Source: Aphrophora alni
Taxonomy: Eukaryota > Arthropoda > Insecta > Hemiptera > Aphrophoridae
DNA: 64,000 nt
Direction: 5' to 3'
NCBI GenBank assembly: GCA_963513935.1
Contig: OY740769.1
Span: 101,535,762 to 101,599,761, forward strand
Made by a program: the position numbers and the translations under genes. This document shows, piece after piece, positions 58,357-60,475 of this stretch. A model generated the notes under the pieces. That model was not told the origin of the DNA. It did no database searches and was given only the letters and a program-made list of their open reading frames with translations. Every line of letters starts with the position of its first letter. Within the stretch, counting starts at the first letter, position 1.

Positions 58357-59851
58357 GGACCCTCCACTCGCTTTTCTCGTCGACAATTCGGCTCTACAGG
58401 ATCTCGTAATTTATAGGAATATCACATTTTATTTAGAGTTGTGGTTGGTAACGTTACATGCAGGTATGAAATATGTACATTATTTGTAACTAATTTATTG
58501 TGTTAAAAGTTGAATAACACACGAGATGATGTCAAAAACTGTTTAAATGTCCGCCGATTTGACATTTTAAATTCTATTTGAATGAATTTATTGTGCTTAC
58601 TTTTACACGACAAAGACCTGTAGACCTCTTCCGGTTTTCTGAGGTCATGAAACGTGAAGAGCAGTCAAGTCGATATTTGTTGCGATCACTAAACTCACTT
58701 TAGACTATACTTCGTATACTGGGTAAGTAAATTAATTATAGAATAGAGACCTTAGCCCTCGAATAACGTCATGGTCGAAAGAGAATAAGATGTATAAGAG
58801 AGGCATCTAACCCATGACTAGATGAAAAAAGATCCAGTCAAACCCAAACTCACTATAAGTTATCGTCGTAAGGGGAGGACTTGTTCATGAATGCACCGAC
58901 AAATATTTAACAAAACTGAAATTTATAATTCGTAACAAATTGAAAAGCATTACAATTGGCTGTTTTCGATTATCACGCATGGACCAATTTTAATCAAATT
59001 TTGTCATGTGAGTTTATCTTAGTCATATCTCGGAAGTGTTTTTTTTCTCTTTTTTAATAACTTAAAATTTGTGGGTAGTTGCCATAAAAAAAAACACAAG
59101 ATTATGATTTTCTCAAAAACAGCTCTAACGATTTTTATCAATTTTTTTTTCAATATCCTCTAAGGACCCGAACATAATATTGGTCGCCCTCTCTCAAAAA
59201 AATGCGTGAATTATCGGCAGAAAAATTAAAAAATCGGCCACAAGTTTATTATAAAATACCTAATTTCTTTAAATCGTCTCTACCGATTTCATTGAAATTT
59301 AAGCCCAAACTCGTTTGAAAAATCGAAAGTAAAATAAAATATTACGGTTCAGGAATAATTTGTAAAAAAACAAACTAACCTTCACTGTCGTCATTAAAAC
59401 CCAGATTTTAATGAAATACAATTTACATATTTCCGTTTACGGAACAAGCGAAGCAAGTATAGACTTTTTATTATATATAAATATTTTTTTAAAGACTGGG
59501 TTCCTGGTTAATTTTTACTTACTACTAAACTGACATTTTGGTGACGATTATTTTGGTTTTGGAAATGAGCGAGTGAGAAAGTTTGTGCAGTGTTTTTGCA
59601 CTATTTATTTTATTTTTTTAAACCCAGAAGACTTTATGCTCTTTTTAAAAAAAAATCCCGTTTAATATGAGCAAATTTTCCAGATTATCTGCAAATAAAG
59701 TTTCATCAAAAAAAAAAACGACTGGCTATAGAAGTACAGAAATAGTGATAATTTTAAAATACTCAATATTTTATAAATACATCTCAAATCTAATTTATTA
59801 AAATATCTTTCGCTTACCGGAGAAGGTGAATAAAACCGCTTTCAAATCCAT
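798..59851 (-). CDS. Secreted inhibitory-type serpin, 7 exons, 3' end outside window
   Basis: This gene-level entry joins seven minus-strand exons: 59818-59851, 16194-16342, 8552-8743, 6361-6574, 3186-3400, 1278-1463 and 798-942. They join in frame to 378 codons plus one base, with no internal stop and intron phases 1,0,0,1,0,0,1. Residues 1-19 are a signal peptide, 20-51 a proline-rich linker, and the serpin core runs from FNEFDW at 52. Family landmarks are GNIVVSPISL (69-78), NAIYFKGTW (209-217) and the hinge EEGSTAFAAT (369-378). Small residues at P15-P9 are the mark of inhibitory serpins, which trap target proteases by inserting the cleaved loop into sheet A. The scissile bond and C-terminal strands are missing because the last exon or exons lie left of base 1, so the target protease cannot be predicted. 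Possible N-glycosylation sites are N36, N224, N281 and N351. The likely site of action is haemolymph, in clotting, melanisation or Toll control (inference). Confidence 0.93.
1278..1463 (-). CDS. Serpin exon 6: strands 2B-3B to helix H
   Basis: Exactly 62 codons (269-330). GKKFAMYIIVPNNNTGL is the standard 'M-x-I-x-L/V-P' block, followed by PTFKIDYMANLGSILQE, the PKFKI-type strand. An N-N-T sequon falls at 281. The acceptor is TTACAG and the donor G|GTAACT. Both ends are phase 0. Confidence 0.95.
2112..2294. mobile_element. Small foldback (MITE-like) element
   Basis: The ends are inverted: AAATGAATGAAAACACAATT on the left matches AAATGAATAAAAACACAATT read on the complement from the right. Complementarity continues through TTCCACAAA and a shared TTTGTGCA block. 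Total length is about 183 bp and it has no coding potential. The left arm carries an 18-base A run. Confidence 0.65.
3186..3400 (-). CDS. Serpin exon 5: strand 3A and gate region
   Basis: Two bases complete Ala197, then 71 codons (198-268). LLNAIYFKGTW contains the near-invariant Asn209, Phe213-Lys-Gly and Trp217 of strand s3A. It is followed by PLNQTAPSTFYADG, the usual F-x-x-x-T-x-x-x-x-F-x-x-x-D gate pattern, and INSQIVRLPY. The acceptor is TTTCAG, the donor C|GTAAGT, and the exon ends in phase 0. Confidence 0.95.
3401..6360 (-). other. Serpin intron 4
   Basis: 2960 bp. It holds the mariner remnant at 3930-4760. 3560-3900 has an open frame I cannot identify. 4900-5330 is less AT-rich with no recognisable gene. 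5330-6360 is simple AT-rich DNA with a TGATTTGATTTGATTTGA run near 5852. Confidence 0.55.
3930..4760 (-). pseudogene. Decayed mariner-family transposase in serpin intron 4
   Basis: Translated on the minus strand, with several stops and frame changes, it shows the ordered mariner landmarks: DKETVWQIL, LVPKNHTAD, then FLERIITCDES with the first catalytic Asp, a W-x-x-P-like stretch, VCHVEKSS near RRKRPELW of intact relatives, and NLDLCDFF with the last catalytic Asp. Downstream ELKGTHFESMDSVKK and LQHCFQQLKF match the usual tail. At least six stops make it inactive. The N-terminal helix-turn-helix part is barely recognisable. Flanking terminal inverted repeats were not found. The open frame on the opposite strand at 4157-4507 is its antisense shadow. 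Confidence 0.8.
6361..6574 (-). CDS. Serpin exon 4: helix D to helix F region
   Basis: It has 71 codons plus one base (residues 126-196 and the start of 197). The acceptor is TTACAG. Residues include YDLNLGTSIFVDKS, then QSFYDAQIEQVDF and AVKAINAWAAAATKGHIKNL, matching the usual serpin N-x-W helix F block. The donor used here, G|GTTGGT, is weak. A better-looking GTAATA lies four bases on, but it would put a stop codon at the next junction, so the weak site is the only one compatible with exon 5. Confidence 0.92.
6800..7090 (+). pseudogene. Non-LTR retrotransposon C-terminal remnant
   Basis: Plus-strand translation gives GEMIFLRSIPGKSRMERLES and IELRKKVG, then in shifted frames EHVKSLKDEQVLRKI and ETTVKVK. 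This is the order seen at the end of insect endonuclease/reverse-transcriptase polyproteins (A-E-M-x-F-L-R-x-x-x-G-x-x-R-x-D-R-x-R-N, then R-W-x-G-H-V-x-R-M). Frameshifts and lack of an upstream polymerase show it is a dead 5'-truncated copy, here in serpin intron 3. Confidence 0.65.
7247..7932. repeat. Dispersed repeat family E, copy 1 (partner at 53.3 kb)
   Basis: Nearly identical by eye to 53305-54031 over about 690 bp, including CAAAAGTTGGTACT, CGTAACTATGTAGGCTACT and GCATCGAAGCTGAACAATG. The right end holds a hairpin (7764-7820) built on TTTCGCCTTGCGGCA and its complement. The long left arm present in the partner is missing here. It lies in serpin intron 2, the partner in intron 1. 7430-7660 also carries the family B motifs. 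Confidence 0.8.
8552..8743 (-). CDS. Serpin exon 3: helix A to helix C region
   Basis: It has exactly 64 codons (residues 62-125), acceptor TTTCAG and donor G|GTAAAA. GNIVVSPISL carries the conserved shutter residues Asn70, Ser74 and Pro75. It is followed by LKLVLAMIFEGADGKTAEEL, the helix B-C stretch typical of arthropod serpins. Both ends are phase 0. The open frame runs on past the donor for only eight codons before a stop. Confidence 0.95.
9190..9673 (-). pseudogene. Non-LTR reverse transcriptase C-terminal remnant
   Basis: The first block, at 9440-9673, reads NKSLKQVSSFKYLECEVTYN, then IEYKLNRFSHICATITRHLK and IKFYKTTTLP. The second, at 9197-9436 in another frame, reads MKFLRRVKGCTKHDIIRND and ELQIYSMNERIVEYRRWGDY, ending VDRMVNNRLP. 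The ordered blocks match the thumb and tail of insect endonuclease/reverse transcriptase elements (F-x-Y-L-G-x-x-V-T-Y, K-F-Y-K-T-x-x-x-P, E-M-K-F-L-R-x-V-K-G-C-T). A frameshift and a missing stretch of about 30 residues separate them. Dead copy. Confidence 0.75.
9735..10050 (+). mobile_element. tRNA-derived SINE candidate
   Basis: TGGTCTAGTGG at about 9753 matches the polymerase III A box (TRGYNNANNNG). AGATTCAACCCC about 45 bases later resembles the B box GTTCRANNC. GTAGGGG pairs loosely after it like a T stem. The tail runs through an AC microsatellite (about 9982) to an A-rich segment. The tRNA of origin cannot be named from what is left. Confidence 0.45.
10180..11218 (-). pseudogene. Jockey/CR1-type non-LTR reverse transcriptase remnant
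   Basis: Starting at 11218: CVPQTLILSPLLFLVYINDL (intact elements read G-V-P-Q-G-S-x-L-G-P), then LLFAVDTTL, where the catalytic F-A-D-D has become F-A-V-D. After a frame change, MNKNKTQLMPF, FLRVVIDENTNWKS, KLNSACFAQHTI, and YSHLRYGVALWGNS followed by IQKRIIRIIC. A further segment at about 10333-10450 reads LPDNIKEVPNIKDFKNKLK and ends naturally at a stop at about 10334. The 3' end is a TGAT microsatellite at 10178-10193. The mutated catalytic Asp and several frame breaks make it inactive. Confidence 0.85.
11750..11812. repeat. TA dinucleotide microsatellite
   Basis: About 31 uninterrupted TA units. Confidence 0.98.
12840..13055 (-). other. Unidentified coherent reading frame, possibly decayed coding DNA
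   Basis: On the minus strand one frame reads NPLLALDANVPTLQWTQQYI, then LALVGCMYDLARGPDLIS and FPIHNRLHNCTEN, and continues with only scattered stops (EMMPSLQ, LKCHKT). The composition is protein-like and unlike the surrounding AT-rich frames. I do not recognise the family. It may be a relic of a transposon-borne or host gene. Confidence 0.25.
14480..14600 (-). mobile_element. tRNA-derived SINE candidate
   Basis: On the minus strand, TTGGTCTATTGGATAGAG is an A-box-containing tRNA-like head. It is followed by TTCTCACCTTCACTCTAAAA (anticodon-arm-like) and AGGTTCAAGGTGCAATCTC (B-box-like), then CTGTGTGGGTTT. The order and spacing of about 40 bases fit a tRNA 5' two-thirds. The 3' body is not defined. 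Confidence 0.5.
16194..16342 (-). CDS. Serpin exon 2: end of signal peptide, Pro-rich linker, helix A start
   Basis: The acceptor TTTCAG and donor G|GTACGG bound 149 bases. After two bases finishing codon 12 come 49 codons, residues 13-61. LLTVSWA ends the signal peptide and IPTGGDKEPPK begins the mature protein. Then come an N-A-T sequon at 36, five consecutive prolines at 41-45, and FNEFDWRLCK, the usual start of helix A in insect serpins. The linker is longer than in most serpins and has low complexity. The exon ends in phase 0. Confidence 0.9.
16490..17070 (-). pseudogene. Decayed Tc-like transposase (DUF4817-type N-terminus)
   Basis: From 17056 downward the minus frame gives MNSETTVQYNFCTQY and RDPPSRPTIYSWYQQ. 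This is the helix-turn-helix segment (Q-x-x-F-x-x-x-Y-G-R-x-P-P-S-R-x-T-I-Y-x-W) found in insect Tc/mariner-like transposases annotated DUF4817. Next comes VEHVNQSFARSPKKT (V-x-x-I-x-x-A-F-x-R-S-P-K-K-S in relatives). A later frame gives FLSNIFFSDESKFHNSCKMN, carrying the first catalytic Asp. The rest of the catalytic domain is not found. Stops and frameshifts make it dead. It lies just upstream of serpin exon 2. Confidence 0.75.
18480..18760 (-). repeat. Repeat family B copy
   Basis: Shares TGCTTTGCTCGTG, GACATCGTAGATGTGTATATT and GAGTTGGGGTTGATACCA with the 58.2-kb copy and, on the complement, with the 23.2 and 63.2-kb copies. Confidence 0.65.
19640..20060 (+). repeat. Repeat family D copy (diverged)
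   Basis: Shares AAAATCGGCCA and CTCTACCGATTT with the 59.2-kb copy, in the same order and at similar spacing. The boundaries are uncertain. Confidence 0.4.
20765..20995 (+). repeat. Repeat family A copy
   Basis: Starts at the hairpin AAGGCAAAAAACCTCTCGGT, followed by AATCATAGCGTCAGGGTCGG, AAAAGAACAAGAGATGGTC and GGATTGCCAAGCCC. Full length, about 230 bp. Confidence 0.8.
21700..21900 (+). repeat. Repeat with GATGATG-stem-GAAA hairpin
   Basis: CCGATGATGGTAAC, then TTA, then GTTACCGAAATGTAC forms a perfect 6-bp stem. AAACTAGTGGTAGGGGTTTC downstream recurs at 45028. Similar modules are at 24010, 45170 and 52450. It probably belongs to a retroelement end. Confidence 0.4.
23140..23470 (+). mobile_element. 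Repeat family B copy with tRNA-like head (SINE candidate)
   Basis: GTAACCGAGAGG at 23328 resembles a class II (Leu/Ser-type) tRNA A box. AGTTTCGAGTCCCGCC at 23379 is a good B box (GTTCRANNC), followed by ACGGCCA. The body that follows, GCGAGTGGAAACTTTTTAAT then ATATACACATCTACGATG, is shared with the other family B copies. Upstream sequence (CCTCTCAAGGAAATGTGA) is also shared with 63.3 kb, so the tRNA-like part may sit inside a longer unit. Confidence 0.5.
23680..24065 (+). repeat. Repeat family C copy
   Basis: GCTGAAATTTGTCCGGTTAA, AAACTCTTGAGAGAAGGGAC, TTTGACTATTTAGGG and TTGATAACGAGAGTTGA ending GAAACGTCG. It serves as an empty-site paralogue for the insertion at 26.5 kb. Confidence 0.65.
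24480..24605 (+). repeat. Fragment related to the 40.7-kb foldback element
   Basis: AAATTTGGTATCGATATCTCA, CATTTTTGGACGTAAAG and TTTATTTTGATGTCTA follow the same order as the right arm of the element at 39971-40917. Confidence 0.5.
24990..25530 (+). pseudogene. Non-LTR retrotransposon C-terminal remnants, possibly duplicated
   Basis: Plus frames give TFLRVINRENKIRVRNLYD and LKRKRPGSRIRNRWKTK. About 240 bases on, a second degenerate copy gives RFLNAINGG-like and REFELRELKRK, followed by EKKRPMI-like and RSKEEVKKRLG. The pattern matches F-L-R-x-I-x-x-x-x-R-x-x-x-V-R-N and G-K-R-P-x-G-R-P-R-x-R-W of endonuclease/reverse transcriptase tails. Heavily mutated. Confidence 0.45.
25545..25730 (+). 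repeat. Repeat family C fragment
   Basis: GAAATTTGACCGGTTAATTC and GCGCTAAACTCTTGAACA match the start of the 23.7-kb copy. Confidence 0.55.
26290..28190 (+). repeat. Repeat family C copy split by a transposon
   Basis: The left half (26290-26498) has GCAGAAATTTTGACGC, GACTAAACTCTTGAAAGA and GTTGCTTGCCGTCTTCT. The right half (28015-28190) has AGTTTTGACTGTTTAGGCC and TTGATAACGAGAGTTGAG ending GAAACGTCG. In the copies at 51.5 and 23.7 kb the two halves are contiguous. Confidence 0.7.
26499..28014. mobile_element. 1516-bp non-autonomous transposon with about 230-bp inverted repeats
   Basis: The left arm (26499-26726) and right arm (27771-28014) are near-perfect inverted repeats. Both outer ends read TAGTCTGTATACACTA, followed by CCACCTGCGAGCGGCCGG, and both inner ends TTCCGTTTGTAAAAGC. 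The right arm has 15 extra bases flanked by CCAAGG duplicates. TA (or TATA) flanks both ends. The 1.0-kb core has no transposase; its longest frame (69 codons at 26920) matches nothing I know. The TA target fits Tc/mariner-like mobilisation, but arms this long are unusual, so the superfamily stays open. Confidence 0.85.
28730..29310. repeat. Region with recurring ACTTTCGG motifs around a recombinase-like exon
   Basis: GTACCGAAAGTTTCTGTACT at 28735 and CCACTTTCGGTACTAG at 29262 are complementary over TACCGAAAGT, with more CTTTCG copies between. This may mark an element's ends, but the arms are short and imperfect. Confidence 0.3.
29060..29184 (+). pseudogene. Exon-like remnant, tyrosine-recombinase core-binding type
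   Basis: The plus frame reads INKDADVTDNLLPGKSRGRY, then EDEYNKFGDWCKKQNIRLNQ, ending exactly at a consensus donor CAA|GTAAGT. L-L-P-x-K-S-x-x-x-Y-x-x-x-Y-x-x-F-x-x-W is the start of the SAM-like core-binding domain in tyrosine-recombinase-like proteins common in insect genomes (Crypton-like or related). There are no further exons or catalytic residues in the next kilobases and no clear start codon. Either a broken element or the stray 5' end of one. Confidence 0.4.
30105..30345 (+). repeat. Repeat family A copy
   Basis: TAAAGGCGAAAAACTTTTCGG, then TCAGCGTCAAATTCAG, AACAAGAGATGGTTAAGA and GGGATTGCCAAGCC, ending at CTCACTATAATAGTGAG, itself a short palindrome. Confidence 0.8.
30650..30795 (+). 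pseudogene. Reverse transcriptase palm fragment
   Basis: Across two frames the plus strand gives GVPHGLILGSLLFF (intact: G-V-P-Q-G-S-x-L-G-P-L-L-F), then VDLVYNVGKTKGVP and VDDIALDLK (intact: A-D-D-x-x-L). Only about 50 residues remain. Confidence 0.6.
30845..31277. mobile_element. 433-bp MITE with about 55-bp TIRs and 8-bp target duplication
   Basis: The ends read GGTACTTACGTATTAACGCC and its exact complement. The arms continue through ACCGCAGCAGAAGTTGC. The octamer AAAAAATT flanks it on both sides (30837-30844 and 31278-31285). Eight-base duplications are typical of hAT and some other superfamilies. The core holds two TA microsatellites and a second, inner palindrome on AGGTTTGGCCAGGT. Confidence 0.85.
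31133..31169. repeat. TA microsatellite inside the MITE
   Basis: About 18 TA units, enclosed by the inner palindrome of the 30845-31277 element. Confidence 0.95.
32041..32640. repeat. Minisatellite, about 133-bp unit, 4-5 copies
   Basis: TTATTGTTAATGTGTGA recurs at 32063, 32199, 32334, 32459 and (diverged) 32591. AAAGTTAACGATTTAACTGT and a CGTAAAAGT block lie in each unit. Two older, diverged units precede it at about 31690 and 31970. Confidence 0.85.
33325..33510 (+). repeat. Repeat family A copy
   Basis: TCGAATATTCTAATAGCGTC, ACAAGAGTTGGTCAAGAGAG, GACCTGATAGGGAAGATGAG and CCAAGACTATATGAAAAG. Only the GATTGCCAAGCC end is missing. Confidence 0.8.
34385..35165. mobile_element. Foldback element with about 270-bp inverted arms
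   Basis: The left arm (34385-34670) and right arm (34895-35165) are inverted copies. Shared blocks include AATTTGGTGGA, GTTAGGTTTT, CTCACCGCTGG, TCCCCTGG, AAAAACTAAGC and TTTTTTCGTCAGACGCACTG. The loop holds a TA microsatellite at 34695-34727. There is no coding frame. A target duplication was not identified. Confidence 0.8.
35255..36262. mobile_element. 1.0-kb foldback element, TACAGGGTG-type end
   Basis: The left end AATTATATATACAGGGTGATT and the complement of the right end, AATTATATAAACAAAGTGATT, open inverted arms of about 85 bp. The arms continue through ATATTTCG, AACTGATTC and AAAAGTTTATATAAA. The core frames are not recognisable as transposase. Confidence 0.75.
36760..37035 (+). repeat. 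Repeat family D copy
   Basis: GGTTCAGGAATAATAAGG, ATCGTCATTAAAAGCCAGA and CATTTTCGGTGACAAATAG are aligned in order with 59345-59560. Confidence 0.5.
37137..38000. repeat. Minisatellite: 150-bp unit made of three 50-bp subunits
   Basis: GCAAAGCAGTTCTATGACTC recurs at 37287, 37437, 37589 and 37741. Within each period, three related subunits start AGGCAAAGCAGTTC, AGGCAAAGGAGTACC and AGGCAAAGCAGTTCCGTG. About 5.5 periods, with growing divergence to the right. Confidence 0.9.
38000..38505. repeat. Minisatellite: 93-bp unit, 5 copies
   Basis: CTATGACTCGTTGTATGTTC recurs every 93 bases from 38059. The copies are nearly identical. The unit keeps the CTATGACTC and TTGTCTGTTC words of the adjacent 150-bp array, so the two arrays share ancestry. 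Because 93 is divisible by three, the array creates a false 184-codon frame. Confidence 0.92.
38870..39565. mobile_element. Foldback element of about 0.7 kb
   Basis: Inverted arms share AACTCCCCTGAACTTTTTAT, GTTCTCTTATTTGGGGATTT and the TTTAAAAAAGT block. The outer part of the right arm reads ACAGGATGACATATA on the complement, recalling the TACAGGGTG ends nearby. An A run (39271-39290) lies in the core. Confidence 0.7.
39971..40917. mobile_element. 0.95-kb foldback element, ATACAG-TGTTTCAC ends
   Basis: The left end GATACAGAGTGTTTCACAAT and the complement of the right end, GATACAGGTTGTTTCACGAT, begin imperfect inverted arms of about 150 bp. Further complementarity (AACAGTTTCAAAATGGCG against its complement) occurs deeper at 40190 and 40655. 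There is no transposase frame. Confidence 0.7.
42157..42234. repeat. GA dinucleotide microsatellite
   Basis: 39 GA units without interruption. The Arg-Glu frames through it are artefacts. Confidence 0.98.
42850..43730. repeat. Three-copy tandem repeat, 275-307 bp unit
   Basis: ACGATTAGTA recurs at 42871, about 43145 and about 43454. In each copy it is followed by CCACCTTTGACA, AATTTTGAGGTTATGTTT, TTAGAAAACAT and GGTCATCTGGATGCAAGAT. The copies have small indels. Confidence 0.85.
44160..44700 (+). repeat. Repeat family D copy
   Basis: GACAGATTTTGATGAAATTT, TTTAGTCATATCTCG and GTAAGGACCCAAAT parallel 58975-59180. The stretch after 44560 shares AGAGAAAGTTGTTGCAATGTT with the 59.6-kb tail. Confidence 0.45.
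44830..44950 (-). repeat. Repeat family A 5' fragment
   Basis: GGGCTTGGCAATCCCGAGGTC and GTTTGGGTTAGATT are the minus-oriented start of the family. A palindromic CTCAGAGGCTCACTACGAGTG precedes it. Confidence 0.65.
44990..45210 (-). repeat. Retroelement-end-like segment with small hairpins
   Basis: AACTTAAAACACTGAAA and TTTCAATGTTTTAAGTT (45007-45061) form a 17-bp inverted pair. AGTGGTAGGGG-like sequence is shared with 21.8 kb. CCTGAAGATGGGCGAGAAAC (complement of about 45174-45196) is a module common at the ends of insect retroelement repeats. Confidence 0.35.
45300..45390 (-). repeat. Repeat family A partial copy
   Basis: CATCTTTCCTATCTTGATAA, then CTCTTGTTCTCTCCCGACTC and ATTAGAGTATTG. Confidence 0.65.
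45740..45860. promoter_or_regulatory. GC-rich patch with CCAAT and GC-box-like words
   Basis: Within 120 bp of otherwise AT-rich intron lie GGCCAATCACAG (CCAAT box), GGGCGTGGCA (GC/KLF-like box), CACATG and CACATGTC E-box-like words, and TCATATATGA. It could be an intronic enhancer or a relic promoter. Nothing directly shows activity. Confidence 0.2.
46425..46680 (-). repeat. Repeat family A copy
   Basis: GTGGCAATCCCCACATACCC, GGGTTAGATCCCTTTCTTCC, ACCCTGACTATAGTATTCGA, ending with the TTTTTCGTCCTTTGAACAAC hairpin remnant. Confidence 0.75.
46975..47215 (+). repeat. Repeat family A copy, inverted to the one at 46.4 kb
   Basis: AAGCCAAAAAACCTCTCCGTC, CGAATATTCTAATAGCGACA, AGAGAGACCTGATGGGAAAG and CCCAAGCCCGTAAC. 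With the preceding copy it makes a tail-to-tail pair about 300 bp apart. Confidence 0.8.
47545..47779. mobile_element. 235-bp MITE with poly(A) core
   Basis: The ends read TATACCGGCTGTTCAAAAAG and, on the complement, TATACCGAGTGTTCCAAAAG. Both continue TATAGGACTCCTTCCGTA-like over about 37 bp. The core has an A run (47637-47666) and no frame. Confidence 0.8.
47810..48280 (-). repeat. Repeat family D copy
   Basis: GAACCAAAACTAATCCCCGA, CAGTTGGCAGTAAAA and GCGTTCTCAGCTTTAATA match 61280-61490 in the same orientation, and 36.9 and 59.5 kb on the complement. Confidence 0.5.
48410..48730 (+). other. Partial family A hairpin followed by an unidentified GC-richer patch
   Basis: TAAAGGCGAAAACGATTTCGG is the family A terminal hairpin. 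The 260 bp after it are distinctly less AT-rich and hold a 66-codon open frame that I do not recognise. Confidence 0.35.
48935..49245. repeat. Two-copy tandem repeat, about 225 bp apart
   Basis: TAGCCCACTACTGCTTCCCA, AATAGAGGTTTGTAGGTCTC and CCAACTCACTAGTTAT (48941-49020) recur diverged at 49168-49242. Confidence 0.7.
49280..49400 (-). repeat. Repeat family A 3' part
   Basis: CTAACTCTTATTCTATTTCT, TTAGAGCGCTAGGGCCTTTA, TTTTATAAGGCGATGATGAT. Confidence 0.6.
50159..50196. repeat. AT microsatellite
   Basis: About 18 AT units. Confidence 0.95.
51040..51245 (-). repeat. Repeat family A copy
   Basis: GGCAAACCCGAGGGGTTCTA, CGACCCTGACACTATTAGAG, and AAGGCGATGATGACCGAGAG with TTTTTTGGTTGACAACAAG. 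Nearly full length. Confidence 0.8.
51530..51930 (+). repeat. Repeat family C, uninterrupted copy
   Basis: GCTGAAATTTTGTCGCTTAG, CACTAAACTTTTGAAAGAAG and GTGGTTTGCCGTTC run without interruption into TATGATTACTCAGGCCTTG and GTTTATAGTCATGAAACTTC. The site matching the 26.5-kb insertion is at about 51766-51772. Confidence 0.7.
52430..52545 (+). repeat. CTGATGATG-hairpin retroelement-end-like segment
   Basis: CTGATGATGACAGTTTTAAT followed by TGTCAAAACCGGTTATTGAA has a 5-bp TGACA/TGTCA stem. It is followed by an A-rich tract. Confidence 0.35.
53305..54031. repeat. Repeat family E, copy 2
   Basis: Close match to 7247-7932. This copy contains a full 174-bp palindrome (53811-53984) with 77-bp arms: the left arm begins TAAATAAAGCAATAAAGC and the right arm ends GCTTTATTTA. 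The loop is TCAACTGAGTTGCCTGATGA. Confidence 0.85.
54081..58189. repeat. 4.1-kb minisatellite of 30-bp units with higher-order structure
   Basis: The basic unit is AATGTCCCAGTGTCCAAGTA plus AACTAAAATT, about 137 copies. Variants (GTATG, GAATGCC, CCAAA, 29- and 31-bp forms) are arranged in higher-order periods of about 120 bp (54810-55100) and about 240 bp (54240-54720). A block at 55585-56140 is repeated at 57030-57765 (offset 1.45 to 1.57 kb). A 30-bp unit keeps all frames open, so the long minus-strand LDTGTLILVY frames are artefacts. Confidence 0.97.
58190..58520 (-). repeat. Repeat family B copy with TA microsatellite
   Basis: CCCTAACGGGCTTCGTTAGAT, CCACTCGCTTTTCTCGTCGA and GTTGTGGTTGGTA correspond to the 18.5-kb copy. 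A TA run (58294-58353, about 30 units) interrupts it. Confidence 0.65.
58735..58860 (+). repeat. Repeat family A partial copy
   Basis: CCCTCGAATAACGTCATGGT, AAGAGAGGCATCTAACCCAT, AAACTCACTATAAGT. The hairpin end is missing. Confidence 0.65.
58890..59630 (+). repeat. Repeat family D, longest copy
   Basis: ATCTTAGTCATATCTCGGAA, CTCTAAGGACCCGAACATAA, CTCTACCGATTTCATTGAAA, GTCGTCATTAAAACCCAGAT and AAACTGACATTTTGGTGACG mark it. It ends about 190 bp before serpin exon 1, so it lies at the very start of intron 1. Confidence 0.55.
59818..59851 (-). CDS. Serpin coding exon 1: start and first half of signal peptide
   Basis: It encodes MDLKAVLFTFS plus the first base of codon 12. The ATG has A at -3 and G at +4, a strong initiation context. 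The donor is G|GTAAGC. The link to exon 2 rests on phase and content: the single G joins TG from exon 2 to make Val, giving the signal peptide MDLKAVLFTFSVLLTVSWA with likely cleavage after A19. No other upstream exon is needed. The reading frame stays open for 70 codons upstream to an ATG at 60061. I chose the internal Met because only it places the signal peptide at the N-terminus. Joining across 43.5 kb is inferred, not proven. Confidence 0.82.
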
Positions 59852-60062
59852 CCTGACGAGATAACCACCTGATAGTAACTGAGGTCTTGTGGCAGTCAGT
59901 TCACCGTCGCTTGCTTCCTCGGAAATTCCCACTATATGACCTGTCAGTTTCCCCCTCCCTTCTACAACAAGCGCATGACCTTCTGGTTTAATGTACCTGG
60001 AGCATGGACGATGTTTGTTTCTTCGTCGCGTCACATATTTGTGCACGTCACAGATATTCAAG
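59852..60062 (-). promoter_or_regulatory. Serpin promoter and 5' leader candidate with NF-kappaB motif
   Basis: This stretch is clearly richer in G+C than its surroundings. On the minus strand, GGGAATTTCC at 59921-59930 is a textbook Rel/NF-kappaB site. TCAGTT at 59877-59882 matches the arthropod initiator, with A+1 at 59880. GGATGG at +28 to +33 is one mismatch from the downstream promoter element, but it overlaps the start codon, so the leader would be only 29 bases. Two TGACG half sites occur at about 60024-60055. The motifs are seen directly. Their use as a Toll/IMD-responsive promoter is inference. Confidence 0.4.
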
Positions 60063-60324
60063 TCGAATTAATAGATTGACAGCTCTTTGTTGATTATTTC
60101 TGTATGATTCATCGATGAAATTGAAGCCTAAACTGGTTGTCTGGAATGTTAGGTTTCTTTGGAGTAAATTTCTGAGTGTAAACAAAATTTGTTTTTGAAT
60201 TGTTATACTGTAGTTTATTGTTGTATCAATAATGTTTTAAAATTATTTTGACTGAAAGTTCTTTTTATCTGAAAAAAATAGATCATTTCATTCATTTTCC
60301 CTCCCAAGAATTTTGTTTTGTCAT

Positions 60325-60475
60325 TGTTTTAAGGCAAAAAACCTTCTGTCGTTATCACCTTTAAAAAAAAAAAAAGAAAAGATCCTAAAATAATCAACAT
60401 CAAGATCAGAAGTGAACAAGAGTTGGTGAGAGACCTGGTAGGAAAGATGAGAGATCTAACCCAACATTACATGAA
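60325..60475 (+). repeat. Repeat family A copy (shortened)
   Basis: TAAGGCAAAAAACCTTCTGTC, ATCAAGATCAGAAGTGAACA, GAGACCTGGTAGGAAAGATG and AGATCTAACCCAACATTACA. Confidence 0.7.

Larger units (their letters stand above)
16343..59817 (-). other. Serpin intron 1 (43.5 kb) inside the signal-peptide codons
   Basis: It is bounded by donor GTAAGC at 59817 and acceptor TTTCAG at 16343. It is packed with repeats, listed separately. Stretches without any recognised feature are 17070-18470, 20340-20760, 21000-21700, 22100-23000, 24610-25000, 28230-28700, 29320-30090, 41050-42100, 49500-50150 and 52540-53300. No conserved host exon was recognised inside on either strand. Confidence 0.7.
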
